A DNA stretch of 64,000 bases from Cornus controversa. Lineage: Eukaryota; Streptophyta; Magnoliopsida; Cornales; Cornaceae. Of this stretch, positions 10,900 through 22,905 are shown piece by piece. A program made the translations under genes and the position numbers. Position 1 is the stretch's first letter. Each line of letters opens with the position of its first letter. The notes beneath the pieces are model-generated. The model was not told the origin of the DNA. It saw nothing but the letters and a program-made list of their open reading frames with translations, and did not search any database. The DNA lies in the NCBI GenBank assembly GCA_026545225.1, contig CM048848.1, positions 20,190,806 through 20,254,805 of the forward strand. The letters run 5' to 3'.

Positions 10900-12326
10900 C
10901 TAATTGGAAAGCCCGTAGTAGCAATAGCTTTAGCTAGAATATATTTAGAAAGTTATGATCACACAATAGTCATGATCATGTAGGAAAGATTATCTATATA
11001 AGTATATATTCCTAGTTTTTGGCTATTACAGGAAACAAAAGTATTTATACATAGCATGGTTTAGTTTGAAAATGCTCCCAATAACTTAACATTTCTTAAA
11101 AAGAAAAAAAAAATGCATGACATCATGATTTCCAGGAGCTAATCTAAAGCTAATAAGACATTTCATGCCACTAATTCTAAATATAATCACCAATATAATT
11201 TAAATTTTGTTTATGTCATATAATTCATCATTTAACATGTAGAACTTTAATTTAAGCATATAGTAATTGTAATGTCCAAGATAGATATGAAAAAGAACAA
11301 AAGTACTAATAATTAACAAAAAGTGAACATGTGTAGTATATAATGTAAAAGAGATCACTAATAACAATGGCCAAGTATGTTAAATAACTCAAAGAGAAGT
11401 AAATGTAACCAAGAGTGCAAATGACAGCCAAAAAGGTTTCATAATCAAGATTCTAAGATGATTCAATAAGAATATGAGTACAGGGCAACAAGCACACATA
11501 AGTGAACATGTGCAGTATATAATGTAATAAAGATCATCAAAGTCTTTGAAATTAATGATTTCCATGATTAGATTTAAGAATACTAATAAGAACATCAGAC
11601 TACAAGGACTATAATGCATGCTATAATTATGTTCATAATATAAGAATATCATGTGATTTATCACAACAATCTTTGAGAGATAAAAGAAGACACTTTACCC
11701 TAAAACTAATTATATGAGATCTAAAGGAAAAAATCTCATCACAGTGTGTGAAGAAAAACATGGCCAACCTACTTACCAAAAAAGAAAACATGAGCCAAAC
11801 CATCCTTCCAAATAAATTGAAAGGCTAAGAAAAATTAAAAAGAAATTAGGGCTACAATTCAATTCTATTTGTTATTCAATAACCATAACACCACATGTTC
11901 ATAATTCAAAATTAACCAAACAACTGCAGGGGAGGGATGCTAAACAATTGAATATAATGAGTCAAGCCTAAATTTTCAACACAACCACCGTAAAAATGAA
12001 TCATTTTCTCTCTCTTTGAAATATATACATCTAACCCAGTTCCTAATTACAAATTTCAAACAAAAAAATTATGAATACAATCAAATCAAAAATAAAAATA
12101 AATCTAACCTATTTCTTAGTTCCATATTATACACATAAAGTTTTTTGAAAATACATCAATATAACCCATCAGTATAAAAAAAGATTCATGAAACAAGAAA
12201 AATAGAACCATCACAAAAATACTCAAGGCAAACAAAACATAACCCATATGATTAAATTTGACAAGTATGCAAACAAATGCAATCTGCAAATCCCTACAAG
12301 TATACAACTGTACACACAAATTTCGT
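10900..12326. other. AT-rich intergenic DNA without recognisable gene
   Basis: Only short frames occur and none resembles a protein family. A direct repeat is visible: AGTGAACATGTGTAGTATAT near 11324 recurs with one change near 11502, about 180 bp apart. Confidence 0.6.
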
Positions 12327-12973
12327 GTTCAAAAATCTAGGAACGAAAATTGGTAACGAATAAACAATTTTATTACTTTAAAAAAGACTGGTACAATTCT
12401 CTATGAATCTTTACAAAAGAAAGATAAAAATAAAATCCTCTGATTCGATCTCCTTGGTAATATGGCTTCAAGGGCTGCTAGAGTTTGATCTTGAATTGAA
12501 TTGAAACTTTGGTGAATAACGACACGTGGATGATGTGCTTGTTGTTCTTCTCCTTCAGGGTTTGGGTGCTTTGGAGTTTTGGATTTTGAGTGAAGACTTC
12601 TGCAGAGTTTCAGCTTTTTTCTGAGAATCTTCTGGTCCTCATTTCTCCCATCTTTGGACCTTTATTTATAGGCTCACTGGAGGGGTAGATTTGTAACTTT
12701 CTTTTCTTTTGATAATTATCCTATAATTATCTTTTATGATAATTATGTTGATAATTATATATATATATATATATATATATAATTATCCATTAGATCCATT
12801 TTCAAGTGGGCTTGGACTTCTCAGACAATTTAGACCAGCTCATAACTCATTTATTTGTAGTGGCACTGATCTTTAAATTATTTGACTCACTGGGCAACAT
12901 TTCAAAGTGGGCTAAACTGAAGATAAGCCCAAACTATATTTTGGGTTTATCATATAATTTTTTAATGTCTACA
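12327..12973 (-). repeat. Remnant 3' LTR of an old retroelement (minus)
   Basis: On the minus strand the segment begins TGTAGACATT at 12973, right after a G-rich tract. It contains CCTATAAATAAAGG (TATA box near 12670), an untranslated-leader-like stretch rich in CAA/AAC, and an AATAAAATTG poly(A)-type signal near 12365-12375, ending around TTTTGAACA at 12327. This order matches U3-R-U5. The left boundary is uncertain and no second LTR or target duplication was found. An (AT)n run lies at about 12756-12781. Confidence 0.5.
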
Positions 12974-12990
12974 AATTGCCCCCACTTCAA
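12974..12990 (-). promoter_or_regulatory. Polypurine tract of the old retroelement
   Basis: On the minus strand TTGAAGTGGGGGCAATT abuts the putative LTR start, as expected of a polypurine tract at the 3' LTR boundary. Confidence 0.5.
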
Positions 12991-13121
12991 GTCTCGCATT
13001 ATATATAGAGCTTGTTATGTACCTAAAGCTGGACTTGAAGTATTTAAATTTTGGCAAACTTTTTTTTTTTTGCGAAAATCCAACTGCAAAGAGGATGTCT
13101 TCTTTGTCAAGTTGAATCAAA

Positions 13122-13320
13122 GACTTGAGGATCCTATTTCAAATAGGATTTTTTTTTATCCAAATGAAATTGTAGACTTGAGGATCCTATTACAAATAGG
13201 ATTTTTTTTCCTTGTCCAAGTAAAATTGAAGACTTGAGGATCCTATTGCAAATAGGATTTTTTTTTTCTTGTCCAAGTAGAATTGAAGTCTTGAAAATCC
13301 AATGGTAAATAGGATTAATC
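13122..13320. repeat. ~55-bp minisatellite with hairpin units, 3.5 copies
   Basis: Units start at 13122, 13175, 13231 and 13288 with GACTTGAGGATCC (the last is degraded). Each of the first three contains ATCCTATT-N-CAAATAGGAT or a one-base variant, a near-perfect dyad followed by a run of 8-9 T. It probably belongs to the 3' internal part of the old retroelement. Confidence 0.8.
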
Positions 13321-13500
13321 CACATCTATATATATGTAACATATGTTTGAGACTTTTCACATTAGAGATAATTGAGAGAAATCCACTGAACTCTAGCAAC
13401 GGTAAGGTTTTTTTTTTTTTTTTTTTTTCACACGATTGATTGCTTTGTTTTCCTTTTTTTTTTCTTCTCTCTGATACACGCCATGACTGTACACGTAAAA

Positions 13501-13690
13501 CATATACATATAATAAATTTCCAAGCTGATGGCCCATGTTAGCAAAACCCATAGGCAAGGTGCACTCTAGCATCTCCCATATACACTGTGGGCATAATTT
13601 AGATCATATACATGAATAAATTTCCAAGATGGCTCATGTTAGCAAAACCCATAGGCAAGGTGCACTTTAGCATCTCCCATGTATAACACT
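13501..13690. repeat. ~104-bp tandem duplication
   Basis: The unit CATATACAT...AATAAATTTCC followed by CCCATAGGCAAGGTGCACT starts at 13501 and again at 13605. The copies differ by a few substitutions and small indels. No function is evident. Confidence 0.75.
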
Positions 13691-13862
13691 TGTTTTGTTT
13701 GTTTTTACTATTTTTTTTTTGTCCGTACTGATCTTTCTTTCTTCTTTCTCCCATGATACACTGTAACTTGAACCCTTGGATATATATACCTTCAACCCAA
13801 TAGTACCATACACATGTCTTTTATATAACATTGCCTGATGTATATAACACTAACTTGTCCAT

Positions 13863-14165
13863 TGTTGTGATTTTTTTTTCCTTCTTTCTTTTTCTTTTTC
13901 TTTCTTTTCATCTCCTCTTCCAGGCGCAGGTCTTTTTTTTTTTCTTCTCTTCCAAGCGTAGGTTTTTTTTTTTTTTCTTTTTCTTTCTTTTTTTCTTCTC
14001 TTCCAGGCGCAGGCGCTGATTTTTTTTTCCTCTTTCTTTTTTTTTCTTTCTCCTCTTCCTTCCAGGCACTGAATTCTGGAGATTTTTTTTCTCTCTATTG
14101 CCGCCACCTTATGTTTTTTTTTCTCTTCTTTCTTTCTATTGCCGCCACTTTTTTTTCATTTTGTT
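13863..14165. repeat. Polypyrimidine tract with repeated CTTCCAGGCGCAGG islands
   Basis: C/T-only runs are punctuated by three copies of TCTTCCAGGCGCAGG or close variants (near 13915, 13950, 14000) and two GCCGCCAC islands. Low-complexity frames here are not genes. The rest of 13330-14630 holds no supported gene. Confidence 0.7.
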
Positions 14166-14636
14166 ATATACTGCTCCTTTCTCTTTGTCTTCACATGAAG
14201 GTGTGGTTGCCTAAAAAAAAAAAATTCCTTGCTGCTTAAGAGTTTTGAACTTGAGATTTCAAGCAAATTTATTATAACACCAAACCATTTCTTCTACACC
14301 ACTTTATGTATTGTAAACTCTTGAAACAACATATACATGTGGATGAACTTTGAAAGAATTTTTTTTTTCTTTCTTTTTTTTCTTTTAGTAGCAACTTTGT
14401 CTTCAGTGACCGCTATTAATCAAATCTGTTTTTTTTTAGATTCCACTTGTGGGCCCTACTCGAATTTTGTGCTATCTTTGGAACGACGAATAGATCTATC
14501 GAAATCATTGAGGAAGACAACATTACGTGAGTTACTTAACACTTTTCTTGGTAAGTTTCAAAATTTTTTTTTGTTGTCAATTCTTGCAGGTCAAATCACC
14601 TTTCTCAGAATATAGAGTTTCAGACGCCATTCATTA

Positions 14637-15148
14637 GTCCCTTCGGGGTCCCTTAGTGCATTTCGGTGTCACTTTTACTGTCCCTTCGGGGTCCCTTAGT
14701 GCACTTCGGTGTCACTTTTATTATCCTTTTGGGGTCCCCTAGTACACTTCGGTGTCACTTTTTTGTTCCTTCGGGGTCCCTTAGTACACTTCGGTGTCAC
14801 TTTTATCGTTCCTTCGGGGTCCCTTAGTGTACTTCAGTGTCACTTTTTTGTCCCTTCGGGGTCCCCTAGTGCATTTCGGTGTCACTTTTTTGTTCCTTCG
14901 GGTCCCTTAGTGCACTTCGGTGTCACTTTTATCGTCCCTTCGGGGTCCCTTAGTGCACTTCAGTGTCACTTTTATTGTCCCTTCGGGGTCTCTTAGTGCA
15001 CTTCGGTGTCACTTTTATTGTCCCATCGGGTCCCTTAGTGCACTGTGGTGTCACTTTATTGTCCCTTCGGGGTCCCTTAGTGCACTTTGGTGTCATTTTT
15101 ATTGTCCCTTCGGGGTCCTTAAGTGTACTTCGGTGTCACTTTTATTGT
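14637..15148. repeat. 43-bp minisatellite, 12 copies
   Basis: The consensus is TCCCTTCGGGGTCCCTTAGT followed by GCACTTCGGTGTCACTTTTATTG. Twelve units fill 512 bp with 1-5 changes each, and the array stays largely open in all three plus frames because the period is not a multiple of three. It sits just upstream of the PMD pseudogene exon, probably in an intron or leader. Confidence 0.92.
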
Positions 15149-15218
15149 TGGAATACTTTCATTAGTTCTTTTCGAACAATTATTTTTAGTTTCTCTCAAA
15201 ATTTTTTTTTCTTGTTAG

Positions 15219-16170
15219 GTAAACAACCTTTGACATCTGCCAATCATGGTTTTTTTCAAAAGCTTCAAGATAAACACCGTAACCATTTAGAACGAGAAAA
15301 CGATATCATGGAGCAAGGAACTACACTTGATGTAGGGGCCCCATTGGTTGGTCGTTTTGCTCCACGGATGTCTCCGCCTAATGATTCATACCACTTGTCA
15401 TAATGGTCCAAAGAATTTCCCTGCATGCTTGTGAATCTTGGCTATAAGCAGAATAAGGTACAGACATCAGTTTGAGATGATTTAGTGTTGAAATTGCAGT
15501 TCACGAAGTTGAAGAAGAAGAACCTAAGAAATTTTCACTCATGGGACATAAAATGCATGCTAGAGAAATAGAATGGGGTGTTTCCTTTAAAGTTTCTGTC
15601 GACTTGGCATACACATCAGGGTATTGGGAATGGTCAGAGGACATTTTGGATCACTACGACAAATTCCTTAGAGACAACAAATTATACAGTGCTATATTTG
15701 TTTCTTTGTTCTCATATGATCGACATGTGAATGTAATCAGAGCCTACCTTGAGTCTTGGTGCCCTACACCCAATATACTCCACTGCTCAATTAGGGAGCT
15801 ATCGATTTCCCTTCGCAATTTGTATTTGATAGGAGGTCTCCTATTTTGTGGAAGATTTTGTGAAGAAGTTGTTCCTTGTGCAAAGGAATTATTTGCATTT
15901 GACAAAGATGAAAATTCTAGATTTTACGAAGAAGTCGTTCCTTATGCAAAGGAATTATCTACTATTGACAAAGATGGAAATTCATTTCTTCCTTCGAGTT
16001 GCTGACACTTATTTTCCACCAGCTTTGCAAGCAAAATAAATGAGACCGAATTGTGAAAATGTCTGAATGGACAAAGCTTTGGTTCAGAGGTGCCACGAAG
16101 TATAGTAAGCCACCGCCGAGAAGAGGATTGAGAAACAAGACTCAACGTCCTAAAGAGACTTACAACCCCT
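15219..16170 (+). pseudogene. Plant mobile domain (PMD) gene, N-terminal part
   Basis: After a TTTTTCTTGTTAG acceptor, the reading goes through FFQKLQDKHRNHLE, PLVGRFAPRMSPPNDSYHLS and, in a shifted frame from 15541, IEWGVSFKVSVDLAYTSGYW and LSISLRNLYLIGGLLF. This is the N-terminal half of PMD (aminotransferase-like) proteins, related to MAIL1/MAIN and to transposon-borne PMD genes. The segment EEVVP(C/Y)AKEL...DKD is duplicated in tandem (about 15853-15975). At least two in-frame stops and two frameshifts break it. The frame TYNP ends exactly at the A2 insertion and resumes at 40226. Normal role: nuclear protein linked to transposon silencing, or TE cargo. Confidence 0.75.
16166..16170. repeat. 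Left target-site duplication of A2 (CCCCT)
   Basis: CCCCT precedes TGATAGGCG and is repeated at 40221-40225 directly after ACACGAATCA. Both coincide with the break in the PMD reading frame. Confidence 0.9.
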
Positions 16171-16512
16171 TGATAGGCGTTGAATGTTACACATTCTACC
16201 CTCTTAACTTATGTATTTTATTCTCTTAGTGATAGATTATTTTGTGATTTTACTTTGTTTTAGTGTTTTCTGTATTTTCAGGGCCTTAATAATTATTTCA
16301 GTTAAAACCGTGATTTTGGGCTTTTAAAGAAGACATCCAAGATGGTGAGATGAAGCCTACATCAAGGAGATTCACTCAACCATTTATTTCAACTCAAATC
16401 AGCCCAAGAAAGAGGTCCAAGAGAATTACAGCTGCTTAAGAAGGTTTCGGGCCTGAAGCCCAAATCTGCGCATAATGCAGTCTTAATCCCGTTTTGGAAA
16501 ACGGACCAGAAG
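16171..16512 (+). repeat. A2 5' LTR, first part
   Basis: It matches 31219-31560 of the 3' LTR up to CGGACCAGAAG. Sequence then changes to CCTACAGTGATACG, the start of fragment G1. About 500 bp of LTR, equivalent to ~31561-32047, is missing between this part and the part that resumes at about 22811. Confidence 0.9.
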
Positions 16513-18780
16513 CCTACAGTGATACGTCCCCTATAATCCGGGATCATCAATACTCAAAGTCATTCTTTTATTAGCAAACATGACTTTCAATTGCTGGCAT
16601 GCCATTCCCGGGCTTAGTCCAATAACCTGGGCATCATCACAACACAATCCACGTCAATCCAGTGCACATCACAAGCGCACTCACCAGCAAGGCACATGAC
16701 AGTGCACTCACCGATATAAACCATATAGCGGTGTACTTGCCGCAGCAAGCCACATAATCCTGCCCAGTCTCATAGACCACAACCCACTGGAATCCAATGC
16801 CAAGTCCAGGATCTTACATCCCACTGATTTCACACTCTCATTACTCAAGAGAACTATTTCCCCTTTTCATCATTCACACCAAGGAATCAGTTGACAGTTA
16901 GAGAGAATTCCTTTCATATCAGCACTTCACTTTAGACAATCCTTACCAATGAAAGTTTGAGGTCACCTACAGTAATCACACAGCAACCATACAGTGGCCG
17001 CAGCCCACTGCATCTACATATCCACTGCGTCCACCTCTCCCCTTCATGGTAAGAAACTATCCTCACTTCAGATACCATATGTCAGGATCCTCATCCACTA
17101 TCAACTTATCCTTCTCTTAACATCATATCCACACTTTGATCCAACTGCATCAATCATGCGCATATCACAGTACCCTACTAAGGTCAAGGCACATGAGGAG
17201 TGCACCTGTCCAAAATAAATCATCCAGTCCTGTCCATTTTCATGGACCACATTCCGTAGGCATTTAGTGCCAAGATTAGGGTTTTACATGCCCCTAGCTT
17301 CACAATCTCATTTCCTAAGGAATTAATCTGACTTATTCGTCCATTAATCCTAACGGACGTTTTCGACTTGTTGGGTATTTATCCATTCCTTTCCAGCATC
17401 TCACTTGATACCCCAAGATCCTGACTGCTTCGTCTAGGACCCCACAAATCTTTCCATGCATCACTATTGCATCAATCAGCACCTAGGCATTACGATGCAT
17501 CGCCAATGCATCATCAAAATCATCACATGTCCGCTGACTCCAAGAATTAGGTTGATTCCGAGTCCTCATCCGACTATCTCAATAACATATCTTAGGCATA
17601 CCCTGTCTAGAATCCCGGTATACCAATACCACCAACATCCTTAGTCAATTCACTGACCTCTAGTCCTCGATAGTCGTGCAAGAATGCAACGCAATTCTGG
17701 ACTACCAAACTCTCAGTCTAGAAAGTCCTAAGGCAAATCATGCCCTTCTTCATCCACACTAGACTCTTACTCCAAAGTCTATCACAACACGTCTATTTCA
17801 ACATCACAGTCCGCTCGGGTTCAAACCTCTACCCAGGTTTGCCAATTCTCAAGACTGAAATTTCTAGGTGACTACATGTCACTACTAGCCAGGTGACACC
17901 AAATGTAACACAAAAGGTTAATGCACAGTCACATGAATCACGTATAGCACATAGCATATAACATACAACGTGTTAATCATATAAACACGTACCATGCATG
18001 ATATGAAATATGATACATCAAATCAAATCAAAACCCTAGCCCTCGGGCTAATACTAGGAAAATACCCCTGACCACACACGATCTCGGTACTTCCACTGCC
18101 TGAGCAAGTGTTAAACACGGCCCAGTCCCCCTAGTACACATACATACTAGAACAAAAAATCTAGAATGGTTCAAACCAACCTACTCTCATTCTCTGTACT
18201 CATTGGTAAACACCTACCAATCTATCCACATCTGTAGTCTCAGGTAGTAACCTTGACTACCAATACCAATCACCTTCAGTGACGTATCCCTACTATTGGG
18301 AATTCTTTATTCATCGTCATCCGGACGAAACCACTCAACAACTACAAGAGCCAGCGTATTGTAAGAGAAGCGCTAATCCAAGAAAAATGTCTAGCTAGGC
18401 CACTTTTCCCAGTTAGCCCAACTCCGGCAATATGCCTTCCTTGTATCCCATCTCAATCCCAATTGCCATCCTCGGCAATACATTTACCAACAACACACCC
18501 TAAGTCCCTAAGTATCTCTAAGGACTTAAACACTCGCAAACTTCCTTGCGGTACATCTTCATTGCTCACTAATGAGACTTAAACACCAATTCAAAGGCCT
18601 AAACTCAACCAACTCTGGGAGTCTTACCAACCGAAACCGGTTTCGCACACCAACACTTTGATCTTTCATTAAGATTGCTCACACCGAGCAAATCAGTCCA
18701 CTACTGTCCATAGGTAATCAAACCTATCATCTAGGCAACTATCAACCATTGCCTATCTCCAAACTACGTTACGGTTTGGC

Positions 18781-19003
18781 CATCCGTCCTTAGGTGTTCG
18801 AATCTATGACTTTGATACCCTAGGTTTTTCAAACCTAGTGCTTTACTAGCAATCCATAAGTTCCTCAACCCTTACCCGTCGCCTCTAAGTATTCCAACCT
18901 AGAGTTCTGATACCATGCTGTTGGCATCAGACACTTGATCTAATCCTCATAATCCCAAACGTGATCCAACCATCACCCGTCGTCCCTAGGTATTCTGACC
19001 TAG
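18781..19003. repeat. CTAGGT...ACCTAG dyad array next to G1 primer site
   Basis: Dyads such as CTAGGTTTTTCAAACCTAG (18820-18838) and CTAGGTATTCTGACCTAG (18986-19003) recur with spacers containing ACCCGTCG. The last one abuts the primer site. TTCTGATACCATGCTG also occurs twice (near 18910 and 19009), as if the primer-site region had been duplicated. Confidence 0.7.
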
Positions 19004-19004
19004 A

Positions 19005-19016
19005 GCTCTGATACCA
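19005..19016 (-). promoter_or_regulatory. G1 primer binding site, tRNA-iMet type
   Basis: The minus strand reads TGGTATCAGAGC three bases after the LTR end. This complements the 3' end of initiator tRNA-Met, the usual primer of many gypsy and copia elements. Confidence 0.8.
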
Positions 19017-19019
19017 TGC

Positions 19020-22000
19020 TGTCACGCCCCGGTTTCCGACACCCGGTTAGGAGCGAGGGAAACGGGGGTGAATCCGTAATTTCACTTCAAGTTCCCACAC
19101 CTTAATCTCATTTTAATCTATTCTATTGCGGAAGCATTCTATATGTACACCATTCAGGTGACATAAGATCATCAATGGCCCTTGCAAATGATTTTCACGA
19201 AAATCGGGCATGACCCATTCTAAATAATCAGTTCCTGGCATGTTACACCTGCTTTACAATTCATATGGACACTTCTGGGCACGTGTCCCCCCAGCATTTA
19301 TATCTAAACAATCAAAATGGACACTTCTGGGCTCGTGTCCCCCCAGCATTTCTACTGCATGCATAATAGAATCAAAAATATACATGCCTCAGTCCTTGAA
19401 TGTCCGTATTACATCTATACATCACATGAATGAAATACATCTGAAGGAACTGAATCACCATAATTGCTCCATACATCTAATCCAAATGTCCTAGTTATAC
19501 ATTAAATTCTAAAGAATTTAACTACTACCTCTGCCTCCGGTACCATGAGTCCTCTAACTGACTCCGTAATCAGCAATACCTGCAAAACCTGGGAGGGGGT
19601 GAGCTCAAAGGCCCAACAAGATATATAGAACCATACTATCATCGCAGCAGCAGGTCGATCCTCACATATTCTCAAAACTATACATGCACTTAAATATATC
19701 ATAATATTTAAAGTCATGCCCCTCCTAACATACATGAACCGATAATGCACATGGCAGTTTAGCATTTATGAACATTTAAATCAACTATACATGACTTATG
19801 AGAATCATTTACAACATGTTCAAGGCAGTACACATCCAACGTCATTATGTATAGAAAACATATATGAACAGAAGCATTTACATGAACAATGAAAATCATA
19901 TGCCACGTCACCTACTCAACAAGATCCATGGAATCATGCATGAATGCACATGCTCATGCATTTTTACCCAAACATCCACATTTCTCAAATCATGCATTTT
20001 TACCCAAACATCCACATTTCTCAAATCATGCATGATGCTTCACATAAGTGCAAATACATACGTATATAACTCACACCAAGCTAATTCATAGGGGGCTTTC
20101 TCATCACTCCAATAGTAAGGGTCTCTTCGGCACCCAAACTCTGCTTGTGCTTTATCGGGTTACTAACCCGAAGGGAGCACCTCCTCTTGGCCAAGTTTTG
20201 GGTCTTTCACCCTAGGGGCCATCCCCTTATCTTAATTTCACACTCCTGCCCCAAAATCATATATATAGTGCATATAATCACACCCATGCACTTATCCACA
20301 CCATGAATGCATTTTTGTCAAATCAATGCATTTTTCTTTCACCTCAAGATTGTCACAATGTCATCACACTCATATCATGGAAACCATCATGCTTATGCAT
20401 TTTTCAAGAAAGTCATTTCTCTCATGCATAATTCTGTAAACACCACATCTTCACGTTTTCACCAATAAACACATTTTTCATGGAAATCATTCATAATCAC
20501 ATTTGCACATACACAACATATATACAGATGTCACATCTTGCATATAATCACATGTACACGTATATTAGCATAAATATAATCATGCTTTCATTCCAATCAT
20601 GCATTTACTACAAGCAACCAACATGCATTCTTACAACTATATACAATCACGCAAATATATATATATACACATATATATATATCATGTCACCCATATAGGT
20701 AGTAAAAACCTACAGAACAATTCACGTAATTCATGCTTTTTCAATGCTCTTCTATGCTATAAGCAAGTTAGCATGCATTTCAACTACTGCACCACATATA
20801 TAATCACGTATATACTTATATATATTCAACTCACGTATAAGAATCATATATGTATACAAGGCAACATCTAGCTAAATGTACATACATAATTTAGCATACT
20901 TTACATGGCTCAATCCCTAAACATGCATATAACCATGCAAATCAGCATTTGAATCTAACAATGCTCTTACTCTCCAAGCCCACACATATATATATATATA
21001 CCCACGTATATATGTATCCTCACATCCCACGTATATATACATATACATCCATCTTTATATATATATGTATATATGCACATATATATATGCAAAGACCACA
21101 TACGATCAAATTAAGCACATATGTAAAATTAATCAGCATAATTAAAATATACATAGAGATAGAGGCAAGAATCAACTTGCCTTAGGTCCCGTTTCGCCAA
21201 GTCCGCGCTTGCAAAGCGGTCCTCTTCCAAGTCCGGTCCAGTCCTGTGTCAAAACCCACCCAACTGATCCAACTGAACCTTCGTTTAAATTGACCCAATT
21301 CCAAGGTCCAATTCATTACTCTAAACTTGCTTCATAAACCATGCTTAGCCCACTTGCCCAATTTAATCAACTTGAGGCCCAATTCACATTAACCAAACCT
21401 AATATGGAAGCCCAACCCAGCTGAACTATCTACTGTCATGGGGCCAATTCCATTGATACCCAAACCGTGAGAAATCTCCACATGGCTGCCAAGGCCCCAT
21501 AGCCGAACTCCATATACTCACTATCAACTATGATAGCCCATCAACCATGGTCACCCCCACCATCATCAACCCCAAGCAAAAAACCATGCAAACCAGCCCA
21601 TTGAAGCTCCATGAACAATTCACAGCCATTAATGGCTGACCCAAACTTTATGAATCACCAAACACCCACCATCCCCTTGGTGGTGCACCAGCCCCTCTAC
21701 GGCTAGGGCCATCACCATGAGCCATACAAGTTCAACCCGCACTGAGCTTTCTCAGCACCACCATCATCGGCCACCACCAATAAGCCAAAATAGTCAACCG
21801 GACCACAATTTCCACAGCCAAATAGACCCACAACCGTGACCACTACGGGCTGTCCAAATCGAATCTCCAAGCTGCCAAACCCAGTCATTATCCACCCAAA
21901 CTGTGAGCTCCACCAGCTACCTCAAGCCACCATCATCAGCCGTCCATGGCTATTCCCACCACTAGGTACGGTGTCATCACCAGCCACGGTCAGCCCGCCA

Positions 22001-22745
22001 CCTACAGGAGCCGCAAGTCACAGCTGAAGCCATGCGAAACCAGCCACGAACGGCCAAAACCAAGAAGACCCATCCGAGCCTCCACCGTTTGAAAACCCAG
22101 CAACTCCGGCCACCACTCGCTGCCGCCGTGAACCACCTCACAACCGTGGTCGGAGCATGGTCGGAGCACCACCGAGTTCTTCCTCTTCTCTCTCGGTGTC
22201 ACTCTCTCTCTCTACTCTCCCGATTTCTCTTTCTCTCTCTTACTTTCCCCTTTCTTCTTTCTCTTCTTTTCCTTTTCTTTTTTTTTTCTTTTCTTTCTTT
22301 TCTTCTCTTTTCCTCTTTTTCCTTCAGCAGATTCCTTATCCTTTATTATGGTCCACATGTTTTCCCCACTAGTCTTAGCCACATATGCATAATATATAAA
22401 ATATATATATATATATACTTATATCACATGGGCATCTAATACACATATACTTGTACACATACACCTTTCTCCATCTACCATACTTATACATATGTATACC
22501 CATATATATATAATTAAATAAAAATACACCATGACTATATATATGTATCCCCATATATATATAATCACATCCTCCATCTATATATGTAATCCCACATATA
22601 TGATCATCCCTTTCTATATATATATCTATATAATTCCATCTATATAGATATATATATATATCCACATATTTTTCGAAATTAATTTATTCGAAAAATTAAA
22701 TCCGGTCAAAATCCACCCGGAACCGGTCAACAAAATTCCGTTTCA
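19020..22745 (-). repeat. Long LTR of G1 (~3.7 kb)
   Basis: Ends are TGTCACGCCCC at 19020 and CCGTTTCA at 22745, so the minus-strand LTR starts TGAAACGG. It contains (TA)n and CATATA microsatellites (20655-20690, 20985-21090, 22395-22660), a pyrimidine tract (22185-22325), a 53-bp-spaced duplication of TGGACACTTCTGG (19266 and 19318), and a perfect 36-bp tandem duplication (19955-19990, 19991-20026). No gene is supported. The right boundary is ambiguous because TTTCA is shared with the A2 LTR. Confidence 0.6.
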
Positions 22746-22905
22746 GTTTCAATGATTTCTTATCATGTCTTAGATATTTCAGTTTCAATGATTTCTTATC
22801 ATGTCTTAAATAGATTGTGTAATTGTGAGGATTCTTATTATAGAATTGAGCAATAAAAGTCTTGTAAATTCAGTTTCAATGATTTCTTATCTTGTCTTAG
22901 ATATT
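22743..22905. repeat. Triplicated LTR snippet at the G1/A2 junction
   Basis: TCAGTTTCAATGATTTCTTA begins copies at 22743, 22779 and 22870. The first two share a C-to-A-type variant (TTATCATG against TTATCTTG) and look like filler copied from the LTR sequence nearby. Confidence 0.8.

Larger units (their letters stand above)
16513..22745 (-). mobile_element. Gypsy retrotransposon fragment G1 (5' LTR plus leader, minus)
   Basis: A long LTR at the right (19020-22745) is followed, reading leftward, by a tRNA-iMet primer site and ~2.5 kb of non-coding internal sequence that ends abruptly inside the A2 LTR. No gag or pol frame is recognisable, so it is either a non-coding derivative or an element truncated before gag. 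Leader dyads shared with T1 suggest a Tekay-type chromovirus relative. Inside are two diverged copies of one ~85-bp block (16758-16842 and 17228-17312). Confidence 0.7.

Noticed and set aside
13831..14107. Phe-rich and Lys/Arg-rich frames on the two strands
   Set aside because: They are translations of a polypyrimidine tract.
14637..15148. CRISPR-like array
   Set aside because: The units are contiguous with no unique spacers and the context is a plant genome; it is a minisatellite.
19240..21185. Several 60-90-codon frames rich in Tyr, Ile, His and Thr
   Set aside because: They come from CATATA/TATA microsatellites inside the G1 LTR and have no protein-like composition.
22375..22665. 96-codon minus frame in the A2/G1 region
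   Set aside because: It is built from (TA)n and CATATA repeats.
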